A DNA stretch of 27,657 nt. It comes from CALMZN01 sp964443785. Lineage in GTDB: Bacteria > Patescibacteriota > Patescibacteriia > UBA1558 > GWA2-36-10. The stretch is taken from the NCBI GenBank assembly GCA_964443785.1, contig CAYUER010000010.1:1-27657 (forward strand), read 5' to 3'. Below the pieces are notes generated by a model. It was not told where the DNA came from and made no database searches. It saw only the letters and a program-made list of their open reading frames with translations. Below are positions 1-7,591 of this stretch, piece by piece (the first letter of the stretch is position 1; every line of letters starts with the position of its first letter). The translations under genes and the position numbers were made by a program.

Positions 1-2
1 AA

Positions 3-1508
3 TCAAATCAACTCTCCTCCAAAGGCATCAATAATTTCCTCTACTTCTTTTTCATTTTTGCCTTTGAAAACCTGATGATTTTTGCTAAATTCTTCATCAA
101 TAATAAAATCTAATAATAATTTATTATTAGTCAATTTGTGCAAAATATCACTAACTGTATTTTTTACTGTAGTTTTGTTTAGTTGCTCCAAATGAAAACT
201 ATACTGCAATCCAACAACAATATATTTATCATCAAGCTGCAAAGGATGGCTGTGTTGCAAAAGTACCGCTAAAGATTTGTTGACCTTACGCACTTCTTCG
301 ATGACACTTTGCCAAATATGATAGTTTCCAGATGCCAAATTGACGGTAGGGCTGGCTGGTGATTTTTTTTCTCCTTCAGCTTCTGTGATATTTTTGACCA
401 AGTGTATTTCTGGAGTTTTTTTGAGCAAGTATTCAACGCAGGCAAGTTCCAAGGGCAATTGCTCAACTAGAGTATCCTTGATGCTCAGTTTAGCTAAAAT
501 AATATTGATCAAGCGTGACAAATCAGAGACAGACCAATCCTTGGCATGTCTAGTGATTGCCTCTTTGATTTCGATGGATTCATCAATCTGCCAAGCACCG
601 CCAACAATACCAACCAACATAATCTGACGCAAGTATTCTAATAAATCCTCAATAAACATTTTCAAATCAACACCTTCATTGACCAGTTTATTGATTTGGT
701 TTAGGGCAGCAGCTAAATTTTGAACTTTCAAAGCCTCAGTCAATTCTTCAATTTCCTTCCAATTGCTACGCGGTAAAACTATCGAAGCCAAATCATCATC
801 GACCTGACCATTGCCCAAGGAAATGATCTGACCCAACAATGACTCAGCATCACGCAGGCCGCCGTCAGCTCGACGAGCAATCTCAGCCAAAATATGCTCT
901 GGTACGATGGTTTTTTCCCATTCAATGATCTCTGTTAGGCGGCCAAGAATCTCCCCTTGAGTCAATTTTTTAAAATCAAAACGCTGACAGCGTGAGATGA
1001 TGGTTTGTGGTACTTTGTGAATCTCAGTCGTAGCTAAAACAAAAACAATCCGCGCTGGTGGCTCTTCTAAAGTCTTGAGAAGTGCATTGAAAGCCGACTT
1101 GGACAACATGTGCACTTCATCGATGATGAATATCTTGTAACCATTTTTACTAAATGGTGGTACTTGAGCATTGCTGATGATATTGTCGCGGACATTATCA
1201 ACGCCAGTATTGGAAGCAGCGTCAATCTCGATGATGTCCATGGATTGATTGTTGTTGATTTGGCGACAGGTGACACAATTATTGCAAGGTTCAGCACTTT
1301 GTGCTTTTTTGTCAGTACAATTTAAAGAACGGGCTAGCAACCTAGCAATGGTCGTCTTACCCGTACCTCTTGGCCCGACAAATAAATAAGCGTGTGCCAC
1401 CTGACCAGAGAGTATCTCGTTTTCTAGGGTGATTTTTATAGGCCTCTGGCCAACTACTTCTTTAAATGTTTTTGGCCGATATTTTCTATAAATTACTTCC
1501 GAATTCAT
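3..1508 (-). CDS. dnaX: DNA polymerase III subunit gamma/tau
   Basis: Clamp-loader ATPase subunit that loads the sliding clamp at the replication fork. The 501-residue protein has the P-loop GPRGTGKT (residues 45-52), a four-cysteine zinc site (C64, C75, C78, C81), the Walker B segment IFIIDEVH (126-133) and the sensor region ATTEIHKVPQTIISRC (159-174) with the SRC arginine finger. Domain III runs to about residue 370, followed by a short tail of about 130 residues. This is shorter than E. coli tau (643), so the polymerase/helicase-binding part is reduced. It ends in TGA. The start ATG lies 7 nt after the stop of the upstream gene, without a visible Shine-Dalgarno. An A8 run at codons 380-382, right after domain III, could yield a gamma-like short product (see finding). 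Confidence 0.97.
   Translation of the reverse strand: MNSEVIYRKYRPKTFKEVVGQRPIKITLENEILSGQVAHAYLFVGPRGTGKTTIARLLARSLNCTDKKAQSAEPCNNCVTCRQINNNQSMDIIEIDAASNTGVDNVRDNIISNAQVPPFSKNGYKIFIIDEVHMLSKSAFNALLKTLEEPPARIVFVLATTEIHKVPQTIISRCQRFDFKKLTQGEILGRLTEIIEWEKTIVPEHILAEIARRADGGLRDAESLLGQIISLGNGQVDDDLASIVLPRSNWKEIEELTEALKVQNLAAALNQINKLVNEGVDLKMFIEDLLEYLRQIMLVGIVGGAWQIDESIEIKEAITRHAKDWSVSDLSRLINIILAKLSIKDTLVEQLPLELACVEYLLKKTPEIHLVKNITEAEGEKKSPASPTVNLASGNYHIWQSVIEEVRKVNKSLAVLLQHSHPLQLDDKYIVVGLQYSFHLEQLNKTTVKNTVSDILHKLTNNKLLLDFIIDEEFSKNHQVFKGKNEKEVEEIIDAFGGELI
363..370 (-). other. A8 slippery run in dnaX, candidate frameshift/slippage site
   Basis: On the coding strand a run of eight A follows GAAGGAG and is read GAA AAA AAA (E380-K382). 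It lies at the junction between the ATPase core plus domain III and the C-terminal tail. That is where E. coli (ribosomal -1 frameshift at AAAAAAG) and Thermus (transcriptional slippage on an A run) make the gamma form. A -1 shift here stops after about 25 codons and a +1 shift after about 31. The Shine-Dalgarno-like AGGAG touches the run instead of lying about 10 nt upstream, and A8 runs are common in such AT-rich DNA. Position is the main support. Confidence 0.3.
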
Positions 1509-1515
1509 ATTTGGC

Positions 1516-2094
1516 CTAAAAATCTATTTCTACGTCTTCTAATTTATTTTTTTTAACTTTGATAATATTTTCGACAGCTGCCCAAGTACTATCATGATCC
1601 TTGGGTACTAAAATTACTACTTCATCACCTTCCTCGCCTTTGAAATAAGTGATACTAGCCATCAAAATACGATAAATCTTATCACCGGCCAAAACCACAA
1701 ACTCACCCAAATTGCTATCCTTGACCAATCTACCAACAACTCGGCCGCGCTCTACTGGTGAAATTTGTTTAAAGATAAATGCTCCCGAACGATCGATGGT
1801 TAATTTTAGAATATCTCCCTCTACCAACTTGGACTTGGAGGCATAGTTGGCTGGCACGGAATACTGCTTGCCATCAGGACCGATCATGATTTGGCCATTG
1901 AAAATACCCTCGACTACTACCCCGTTTTCATTTTCATCATCTTGATTGAGGTCAGCTGCTCGCAAGGTATAATCAACTGCTTTTTTGCCTTTTTCACCGG
2001 TCAACTCGCCCATAATGAGCTTGGTTTTCTTGAGCTCCAATTCCAGCGAGTATATTAATGACTCTAATTCTTTAATTTTTTTGGCGTTTGACAT
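1516..2094 (-). CDS. uncharacterised coiled-coil protein with C-terminal beta-rich region
   Basis: I do not recognise this 192-residue protein. Residues 1-30 are a charged coiled-coil-like helix rich in K, E and L. An acidic linker (DDENEN) follows. The rest reads as two similar beta-rich units, roughly 58-112 and 116-180. Each starts with a VVEG/VVGR-type strand and contains a V/G-E-G-D turn (KLVEGDIL and KGEEGDEVV), suggesting a duplicated small barrel. No signal peptide or membrane segment is seen, so it is probably cytoplasmic. It precedes dnaX by 7 nt and is likely cotranscribed, hinting at a nucleic-acid or replication role without showing one. A weak promoter-like pair, TTGCCA (2159-2164) with a poor TAATTT, lies upstream. 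Confidence 0.85.
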   Translation of the reverse strand: MSNAKKIKELESLIYSLELELKKTKLIMGELTGEKGKKAVDYTLRAADLNQDDENENGVVVEGIFNGQIMIGPDGKQYSVPANYASKSKLVEGDILKLTIDRSGAFIFKQISPVERGRVVGRLVKDSNLGEFVVLAGDKIYRILMASITYFKGEEGDEVVILVPKDHDSTWAAVENIIKVKKNKLEDVEIDF

Positions 2095-2178
2095 TTTTAT
2101 TTTTGTTTCCCTAAAAGCTCTTTATTTCTGCTATAAAATTACCACAAAAAAATAATTTTGGCAATAAATTTTATTTTA

Positions 2179-4743
2179 CTATATTTTAATCGTTTTTACT
2201 AAATATTTGGCTAATATTAGNNNNNNNNNNNNNNNNNNNNNNNNNNNNNNNNNNNNNNNNNNNNNNNNNNNNNNNNNNNNNNNNNNNNNNNNNNNNNNNN
2301 NNNNNNNNNNNNNNNNNNNNGCTTCTACGACTTGGCGATCACGACCGTATTTTAGTCGTGATAATTTTTTGATTGCCTCGGCTAATTCGAGATTGCCTCG
2401 CTCTGGCATGATAGGATTAAAATTGAAAGCTGGTGGATTACTATTATCAATCAATAATTTAATGTAGCAAGTATATTTTGGCATATTGACCAAATCATAA
2501 GCCGACACTACTGGAGCCATCTGTTTGGCGATAATCTCTGCATCCTCTACACCAATACGATAAGAGATCAAAGTACCGACATTACCAAAAATAGCATCTT
2601 TGATTCTAGTGTCATTGTTTTTGACGAGCTGAGCAATGTACTGGTGAGCTAAAATAAGATTGAGTCGATATTTTCTGGCTTCCGATAAAATAATACCGAT
2701 AGTATCAGTCATGAAATTTTGAAACTCATCGATATAGAGATAGTAATCATTGCGTTCTTCTTCTGGCATATCTACTCGACTCATCGAAGCAAAGAGTAGC
2801 TTGCCGATCACTATCATACCCAGCAAATTACTATTCATTTCACCAATTTTACCTTTGGATAAATTGATGATAATGATTTTGCGACTATCCATAGCCTCAC
2901 GAAAATTGAAAGCACTCTTTTGTTGAGCAATAATCGGTCTGACTATATCATTGGATATAAAAGGTGTGAGCTTGCTAGTGATGTAGGGCACCATATTAGC
3001 CAAAGAAGCTTCACCGCCAGCTTTTTGTGCCTCCTTTTCCCAAAAATCTTTTACTAGTCTATTTTTTACTTTGGACAATTTGAATTTACGGTAGCCTTCA
3101 TCAGACAAAACTCTCGGCACCTCGAGCAGTGTTGCGCCAGAATCCTTGTCATCCATGACCAGCATCATAGCATTGCGCATATATTGCTCAAACATCGGAC
3201 CGCCAGTCGAGCGCAAATCATACAGCTTGTCAAAAATAGCAATCATTTCATTGATCACAAAAGTTTTTTGCTCCTCTGTATCGTACTCAAGCATGTTCAA
3301 AGCTACTGGCCGCTCAATATCTGCTGGATTAAAATAAATCACATCTTCTGCTCGAGATTTTGGCACATAGCTCAAAGCTTTGTCAGCCAGCTCACCGTGC
3401 GGGTCAATGATACAAAGACCATTGCCAGCTTCAATGTCCTGCTTGATCAAGCTTTCCATAAAAACAGATTTACCAGTACCAGTCATACCAATCTCGTACA
3501 TATGACGTCTACGGTCTTCGGGCTTGATACGCACAAAAGTTTCTTTGCCACGATAAATATTTTTACCCAAGACAATACCACTAGTAGGCATATTGTTTGG
3601 TGGAGCAGCCTTGGTAGCCTCTAACCAGTCGATATTGGGTGTTTCCGTGGTCGGCAATGGCAAGTGCACCACACTGACCATTTCTTCCGAGTTTAAAAGC
3701 AATTTATAATTAGGAGCAAAATGATGGTAAATCAAGTGCTCTATAATTGTACCAGGGTGTTTTGGCACCATAGCCTTAAAACGATTACCAAATTCATAAA
3801 TATTGTACTGATTATAGCTATTCAAAACATCGGCCAAAATTGCTTTGGAGCGCAATTCATTAGCACTGGAAACTACTAGTCTGATATTGACCTCCAATCC
3901 TGCTTTGGAGGTTTTTTCTTCCAAACCTTTGGCACGCTCCTGCTCCATGGCAGACAAGGGCTGTTTTTGTTCTTCAAAATTTTTGGCTTCTTCCTCAGCT
4001 GTTTTATTGGTCTTAAAAAAAGAAGCAATAAAACCAACTGTTTTTTCGGCTGCTGGCAAAAAACCAGAGCCCCCTACATCCTTCATAGCTTGAGAATAGG
4101 TCATGCCTTTGTGCATTTTTTGGGCAATAGTTCGACCGCGCTTGTGCCACTTGTGAGGAGCCGAACGAAAAACATACTGAATAGCTGCTCCCTCACCAGG
4201 TACGAGCTTACTCATATTGTTGGTGATACCCTCTAGTGGATCATTTTCAAAATTGCGGTAAGTCTTGATCGGCAAAGTATAATCACCGGTAAATTTGAGA
4301 TAGCCAGCCATGACGCTAGAGTTGGCTTCAAAAATATTATAATCAACTACTTCTTCAATATAAATTTTGGGGTACACTGCTTGCAGTTGACCAATGAAAT
4401 ATTCTTTGAATTTTTGGGGAATAGCTGCATAAAAATTGATCACCCCGTCTTTGGATACTATATCTAGAGAAAAAATTTCCTTGGGCTGGGAAAATATCAA
4501 TTTTTCTTCTTTTAGTCCAGCGATAGAAGCAAAAAAGTTTTCGATTTTACCGAGAGTTTGTTCAATATATTGTTTTGATAATTCCTCTTTTTCATCTTTG
4601 GTGTACTTGGGAATTTTAATCAAAAAAATAGACAAATCCAAATTTTTGTTGGTTTTATTTTTATTTTGACGCAAAAAAATATTAAAAGCTATCAGCGAAA
4701 ATAAGCTCAAAAAAACTAAGGAAATTAATGATTCGCTAGTCAT
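2179..4743 (-). CDS. VirD4/TraG-like membrane-anchored ATPase
   Basis: A FtsK/HerA-superfamily ATPase of the VirD4/TraG coupling-protein type. It has one N-terminal membrane helix (about residues 6-24), then a long family-specific region (25-390) containing a charged coiled segment (about 245-285). The motor domain follows: Walker A GMTGTGKS (419-426), IIDPHGE (445-451), Walker B YLYIDEFQ (668-675) and a downstream AHQY glutamine (699-702). VirD4 proteins pump DNA or protein through type IV secretion channels, but no relaxase, VirB4 or pilus gene is in this window. The C-terminus crosses the 100-N gap at 2221-2320. The solid sequence ends at RDRQVVE, and the true stop is probably within about 12 residues (at 2186 if the contigs join with a one-base overlap), so the listed end is nominal. 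It starts 4 nt after the preceding gene. Confidence 0.85.
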   Translation of the reverse strand: MTSESLISLVFLSLFSLIAFNIFLRQNKNKTNKNLDLSIFLIKIPKYTKDEKEELSKQYIEQTLGKIENFFASIAGLKEEKLIFSQPKEIFSLDIVSKDGVINFYAAIPQKFKEYFIGQLQAVYPKIYIEEVVDYNIFEANSSVMAGYLKFTGDYTLPIKTYRNFENDPLEGITNNMSKLVPGEGAAIQYVFRSAPHKWHKRGRTIAQKMHKGMTYSQAMKDVGGSGFLPAAEKTVGFIASFFKTNKTAEEEAKNFEEQKQPLSAMEQERAKGLEEKTSKAGLEVNIRLVVSSANELRSKAILADVLNSYNQYNIYEFGNRFKAMVPKHPGTIIEHLIYHHFAPNYKLLLNSEEMVSVVHLPLPTTETPNIDWLEATKAAPPNNMPTSGIVLGKNIYRGKETFVRIKPEDRRRHMYEIGMTGTGKSVFMESLIKQDIEAGNGLCIIDPHGELADKALSYVPKSRAEDVIYFNPADIERPVALNMLEYDTEEQKTFVINEMIAIFDKLYDLRSTGGPMFEQYMRNAMMLVMDDKDSGATLLEVPRVLSDEGYRKFKLSKVKNRLVKDFWEKEAQKAGGEASLANMVPYITSKLTPFISNDIVRPIIAQQKSAFNFREAMDSRKIIIINLSKGKIGEMNSNLLGMIVIGKLLFASMSRVDMPEEERNDYYLYIDEFQNFMTDTIGIILSEARKYRLNLILAHQYIAQLVKNNDTRIKDAIFGNVGTLISYRIGVEDAEIIAKQMAPVVSAYDLVNMPKYTCYIKLLIDNSNPPAFNFNPIMPERGNLELAEAIKKLSRLKYGRDRQVVEXXXXXXXXXXXXXXXXXXXXXXXXXXXXXXXXXXLILAKYLVKTIKI
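2221..2320. other. assembly gap (100 N) near the 3' end of the VirD4-like gene
   Basis: Exactly 100 N, the conventional placeholder for unknown length. The flanks share only one base (G), which is no evidence for overlap. Joining on that base gives VVE followed by ANISQIFSKND and a TAA at 2186-2188. Joining without overlap gives VVEA and an immediate TAA. Either way the gene would end close to the gap. Confidence 0.95.
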
Positions 4744-4747
4744 ATGC

Positions 4748-5221
4748 TTATTTCTTAATATTCAATTTCATAATTTTATCAGCCTTGATCTTGGCTTCTT
4801 GCTCCAAATAAAAACGATTGACATGCGGTATGACACGCAGCCAATCAACAATGATATTCAAAATCTTGCGTAAAGGCACAGAACCCTTGCTGAGTAGTTT
4901 GGTGATTTGCTGTGATGCTTGCTCACCTTTTCTTTTGAACTCAGCCTGCTTAGCTAGATCTAAAGACAAAAAAATACGATCCATATCTTGAGCTAAGATT
5001 TGCTCGACTTTTACCAAAGTGATCTGCTCGGCAGTCAAGGTATTAGGCGCATCGCTCGTGGGAGTATCAGCCAAAGGATCGACACTTGCAGTGATAGATG
5101 AATTTTCTGGAGATTTTTCTGATATTTTTTCTGGCAATCTTTCGCCAGCATTAGCAAAATTAGCATTGTCTATGCTTTCGGCTGATGGTATTTTGAGATC
5201 TGGTCTGATATCACCATTCAT
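4748..5221 (-). CDS. small conserved-looking protein of the VirD4-like triad, function unknown
   Basis: A 157-residue protein I cannot assign to a named function. The first 70 residues are low-complexity and probably disordered (rich in P, S, T, N, D, E). The rest is helical and basic: a segment with LDLAKQAEFKRKGEQASQ (about 100-117), then KLLSKGSVPLRKILNIIVDWLRVIP and a tail FYLEQEAKIKADKI. The hydrophobic stretch around IVDWLRVIPHVNRFYL looks like an amphipathic, membrane-edge helix rather than a full transmembrane segment. It lies 3 nt after the bPH2-like gene and 4 nt before the VirD4-like ATPase, so it is probably cotranslated with both. A role as adaptor or regulator of the ATPase is inference from this context only. 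Confidence 0.85.
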   Translation of the reverse strand: MNGDIRPDLKIPSAESIDNANFANAGERLPEKISEKSPENSSITASVDPLADTPTSDAPNTLTAEQITLVKVEQILAQDMDRIFLSLDLAKQAEFKRKGEQASQQITKLLSKGSVPLRKILNIIVDWLRVIPHVNRFYLEQEAKIKADKIMKLNIKK

Positions 5222-5224
5222 GGT

Positions 5225-5710
5225 TTATATTATACCAGATTTTTCATTTTTAGATAAGTCTTTTTTTTGTAAAAAATTATAAACACCTTGAATATCACGA
5301 ATATTCTTGAGGTAATAAAAAGCCTCTTTGGTTTTTATAGTCAAATCATGGTCCTGATAGTGCACATCCTCGATGTCACCTATATTGATAGCTCCTCGCA
5401 ATCTGATATTGTGATCATTGACGAAAAAAACATGCCAAATTTTTTGCTGAGTCACAATGTAGATAGTGTTTCTGCGCAACAAATAATTGGCAAAAAAAAT
5501 TAAAACAATCACGAAAACTGTCACCCACAATAAGACCCCGTAGTGCCCAGCGTGCCACAAAGGAAACAAAAAGAAAAAAATCGCTACCAATAAAAATAAA
5601 TACCAAAAATAAAAATATTTTGCTTCTCGGCTAAATATTACTAAACGCACTTCATCATTTGGAAAAAATTTGCTAAACTTATTAGTGTTAGTGTTTTTAG
5701 TAGTTTCCAT
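5225..5710 (-). CDS. membrane protein with bacterial PH (bPH2-like) domain
   Basis: A 161-residue protein. After a polar N-terminus (1-35) come two hydrophobic segments forming a hairpin, about 36-52 (YFWYLFLLVAIFFFLFPLW) and 58-76 (GVLLWVTVFVIVLIFFANYL). A cytoplasmic beta-rich domain follows, with RRNTIYIVTQQKIWHVF, RGAINIGDIEDVHYQ and a C-terminal helix (YYLKNIRDIQGVYNFLQ). Two membrane helices followed by this strand pattern are typical of the bPH2/YdbS-like family. The molecular function of that family is not established. First gene of a tight three-gene run ending in the VirD4-like ATPase, so it may be the membrane partner of that ATPase (inference). The start ATG lies 28 bp from a divergent small ORF. 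Confidence 0.85.
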   Translation of the reverse strand: METTKNTNTNKFSKFFPNDEVRLVIFSREAKYFYFWYLFLLVAIFFFLFPLWHAGHYGVLLWVTVFVIVLIFFANYLLRRNTIYIVTQQKIWHVFFVNDHNIRLRGAINIGDIEDVHYQDHDLTIKTKEAFYYLKNIRDIQGVYNFLQKKDLSKNEKSGII

Positions 5711-5738
5711 AGTAAATAGCTAAATATAATTTGCAAGA
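5711..5738. promoter_or_regulatory. 28-bp divergent intergenic region with TATAAT (plus strand)
   Basis: This short region separates the minus-strand bPH2-like gene from the plus-strand 27-residue ORF. A perfect TATAAT lies at 5725-5730 on the plus strand, 8 nt before the ATG at 5739, so a transcript from it would be almost leaderless. The opposite strand reads TATATT over 5723-5728, a possible -10 for the minus-strand triad. No convincing -35 hexamer is seen on either side. Confidence 0.4.
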
Positions 5739-5822
5739 ATGAAAAAGAAAACGCAAAAAATTATCTGGATAATTCTGACTATTTTTATGATTTTCTCGAT
5801 GATTGCCTGGACCTGGAGCTAG
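5739..5822 (+). CDS. 27-residue single-pass membrane peptide, function unknown
   Basis: A short plus-strand ORF beginning MKKKTQKIIWIILTIF and ending IAWTWS. A lysine-rich N-terminus precedes one hydrophobic helix (about residues 8-25). This is the layout of a small membrane peptide with N-in topology. It is the only plausible plus-strand gene in the window and fills the space between the divergent bPH2-like gene and the convergent lepA, whose stop it overlaps (TAG at 5820-5822 against 5819-5821). A TATAAT lies 8 nt before the ATG; there is no Shine-Dalgarno. Support is its composition and exact fit between neighbours. It could still be a chance ORF. Confidence 0.5.
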   Translation: MKKKTQKIIWIILTIFMIFSMIAWTWS

Positions 5823-7591
5823 TCGCGCTTCAAAACTGCCAAATAAGCCTCCTGTGGTATTTCCACCTTGCCTGATTGGGCCATTCTTTTTTTACCTTTT
5901 TTCTGTTTTTCCAATAGTTTACGCTTTCTAGTCACATCTCCTCCGTAGAGCTTGGCTGTCACATCTTTACGCAAGGCCGAAATCTTGTCACCAGCTACCA
6001 CTTTACCGCCAATACTAGCTTGCACTTTGACTACAAATTGTTGGCGTGGAATCATGTCTTTGAGTTTGCTGACTATATTTTTGCCGACTCGATGGGCTTG
6101 CTCGCGATAAACCAAAGTAGTCAAAGCTTCGACTACTTCTTCGGCTACCAAAATTTCCATCTTTACTAGATCACATTTTCTATAATCAGCAAAATCATAA
6201 TTCAAAGAAGCATAGCCAGCTGAAGAGCTTTTTATTTTGTCATAAAAATCTACCAAGATACTACTCAGAGGAATTTGATAACGCAAAATCAAACGCTGTT
6301 CATCTAGATATTCATTGTTCATTGGCAAACCGCCAACCTCAGTAATATAAGACATCAAATTACCAATATATTGAGTAGGAGTGACTACTTCGATATTCAT
6401 ATAAGGCTCCTCAATATATTCTATCGAGCTCGGATCGGGCATTTCTGATGGTGTGGTCAAGACAAATTGTTCGCCATTTCTCAGCTGTATTTTGTACGCT
6501 ACAGTAGGTGTAGTGACTATCAAATGTAGATTGAATTCTCTGCGCAATCTTTCTTGAAAAATCTCCAAATGTAAAAGTCCTAAAAATCCACAGCGAAAAC
6601 CAAAGCCCAAGGCCTGAGAGCTAGCTGGCTCAAAAACTAAACTAGCATCATTTAATTTTAGCTTCATGATGGCATCGCGCAATTTTTGATACTCGCTACC
6701 TTCTTGGGGAAAAATACCAGCATAAACCATTGGCTTGATGCTCTTGTAGCCAGCTAAAGCGGGAGTTTGGCTATTTTTCAGAATAATAGTGTCACCTACT
6801 TGGGCTTTGTCTAAATTTTTGACACCAGTGATGATGTAGCCTATTTCGCCATTTTTTAGACTATCGGATTTTATCCACTGAGGTTTGAAAAAACCTACTT
6901 CCAGCACCTCTGTCTCTTCTGCACTAAAAGCAAATTTTATCTTATCTCCTTTTTTGACTTGTCCTGCAAAAATACGCACAAAAATCACTACCCCACGAAA
7001 TTCATCATAAACTGAATCAAAAATCAAAGCCTGCAATGAATCAGCATCGGTATTTTTTGGTTTAGGAACTCTCTCAATCACTGCATCCAAAATAGCTCCC
7101 ACATTTTGACCAGTTTTAGCTGAAGTCAACAAAATATCCTCTTCATTGCAACCCAATAAATTCATGATTTCTTTCTTGGTGCTCGGCACATCAGCGGCTG
7201 GCAAATCGATTTTGTTGATCACTGGTATGATGACCAAATTTTGATCAAGAGCCAAATACAAATTGGCCAAAGTTTGTGCTTCTATACCTTGACTAGCGTC
7301 AACTAGCAATATAGCACCTTCGACTGCTGCCAAAGAACGAGAAACCTCATAAGTAAAATCTACATGACCGGGAGTGTCTATCAGGTTGAGCTCGTAGCCT
7401 TTCCAATCCATACGCGCTGGCTGTAGCTTGATAGTAATGCCTCTTTCTCGCTCCAAATCCATTTGATCAAGAATCTGATTTTTCATCTTGCGCTCTTCGA
7501 CAGTTTTGGTCAATTCTAACATACGGTCAGCCAATGTAGACTTACCGTGATCAATATGAGCAATGATGCAAAAATTCCTAATTTTTTCCAT
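5819..7591 (-). CDS. lepA: elongation factor 4 (LepA)
   Basis: Ribosome-bound translational GTPase thought to back-translocate or remodel stalled or misassembled ribosomes. The 590 residues match the usual length. G1 is AHIDHGKST (11-19), the switch I region contains ERERGITIK, G3 is DTPGH (72-76) and G4 NKID (126-129). The elongation-factor-like beta-barrel and G-type domains follow, then the LepA-specific C-terminal domain, ending with a basic segment (RKRKLLEKQKKGKKRM) and EIPQEAYLAVLK. The start ATG overlaps the murJ 3' end by 14 nt, implying coupled translation. It is the last gene of the envelope operon and converges with the small plus-strand ORF; no hairpin terminator is visible between them. 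Confidence 0.98.
   Translation of the reverse strand: MEKIRNFCIIAHIDHGKSTLADRMLELTKTVEERKMKNQILDQMDLERERGITIKLQPARMDWKGYELNLIDTPGHVDFTYEVSRSLAAVEGAILLVDASQGIEAQTLANLYLALDQNLVIIPVINKIDLPAADVPSTKKEIMNLLGCNEEDILLTSAKTGQNVGAILDAVIERVPKPKNTDADSLQALIFDSVYDEFRGVVIFVRIFAGQVKKGDKIKFAFSAEETEVLEVGFFKPQWIKSDSLKNGEIGYIITGVKNLDKAQVGDTIILKNSQTPALAGYKSIKPMVYAGIFPQEGSEYQKLRDAIMKLKLNDASLVFEPASSQALGFGFRCGFLGLLHLEIFQERLRREFNLHLIVTTPTVAYKIQLRNGEQFVLTTPSEMPDPSSIEYIEEPYMNIEVVTPTQYIGNLMSYITEVGGLPMNNEYLDEQRLILRYQIPLSSILVDFYDKIKSSSAGYASLNYDFADYRKCDLVKMEILVAEEVVEALTTLVYREQAHRVGKNIVSKLKDMIPRQQFVVKVQASIGGKVVAGDKISALRKDVTAKLYGGDVTRKRKLLEKQKKGKKRMAQSGKVEIPQEAYLAVLKRD

Noticed and set aside
2100..2178. AAAATTA/TAATTTT hairpin as a terminator after the VirD4-like gene
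   Set aside because: Pure A/T stem with an 11-nt loop and no well-placed T tract; a similar stem is expected by chance here.
3184..3624. 146-residue plus-strand frame inside the VirD4-like gene
   Set aside because: Antisense to a gene with clear motifs; composition is not protein-like and there is no independent signal. The same holds for plus-strand frames at 21832-22218, 25026-25415 and 25204-25560.
2179..4743. Integrated conjugative element
   Set aside because: Only the coupling-protein-like ATPase is present; no relaxase, VirB4, integrase or attachment repeats, and the flanks are housekeeping genes.
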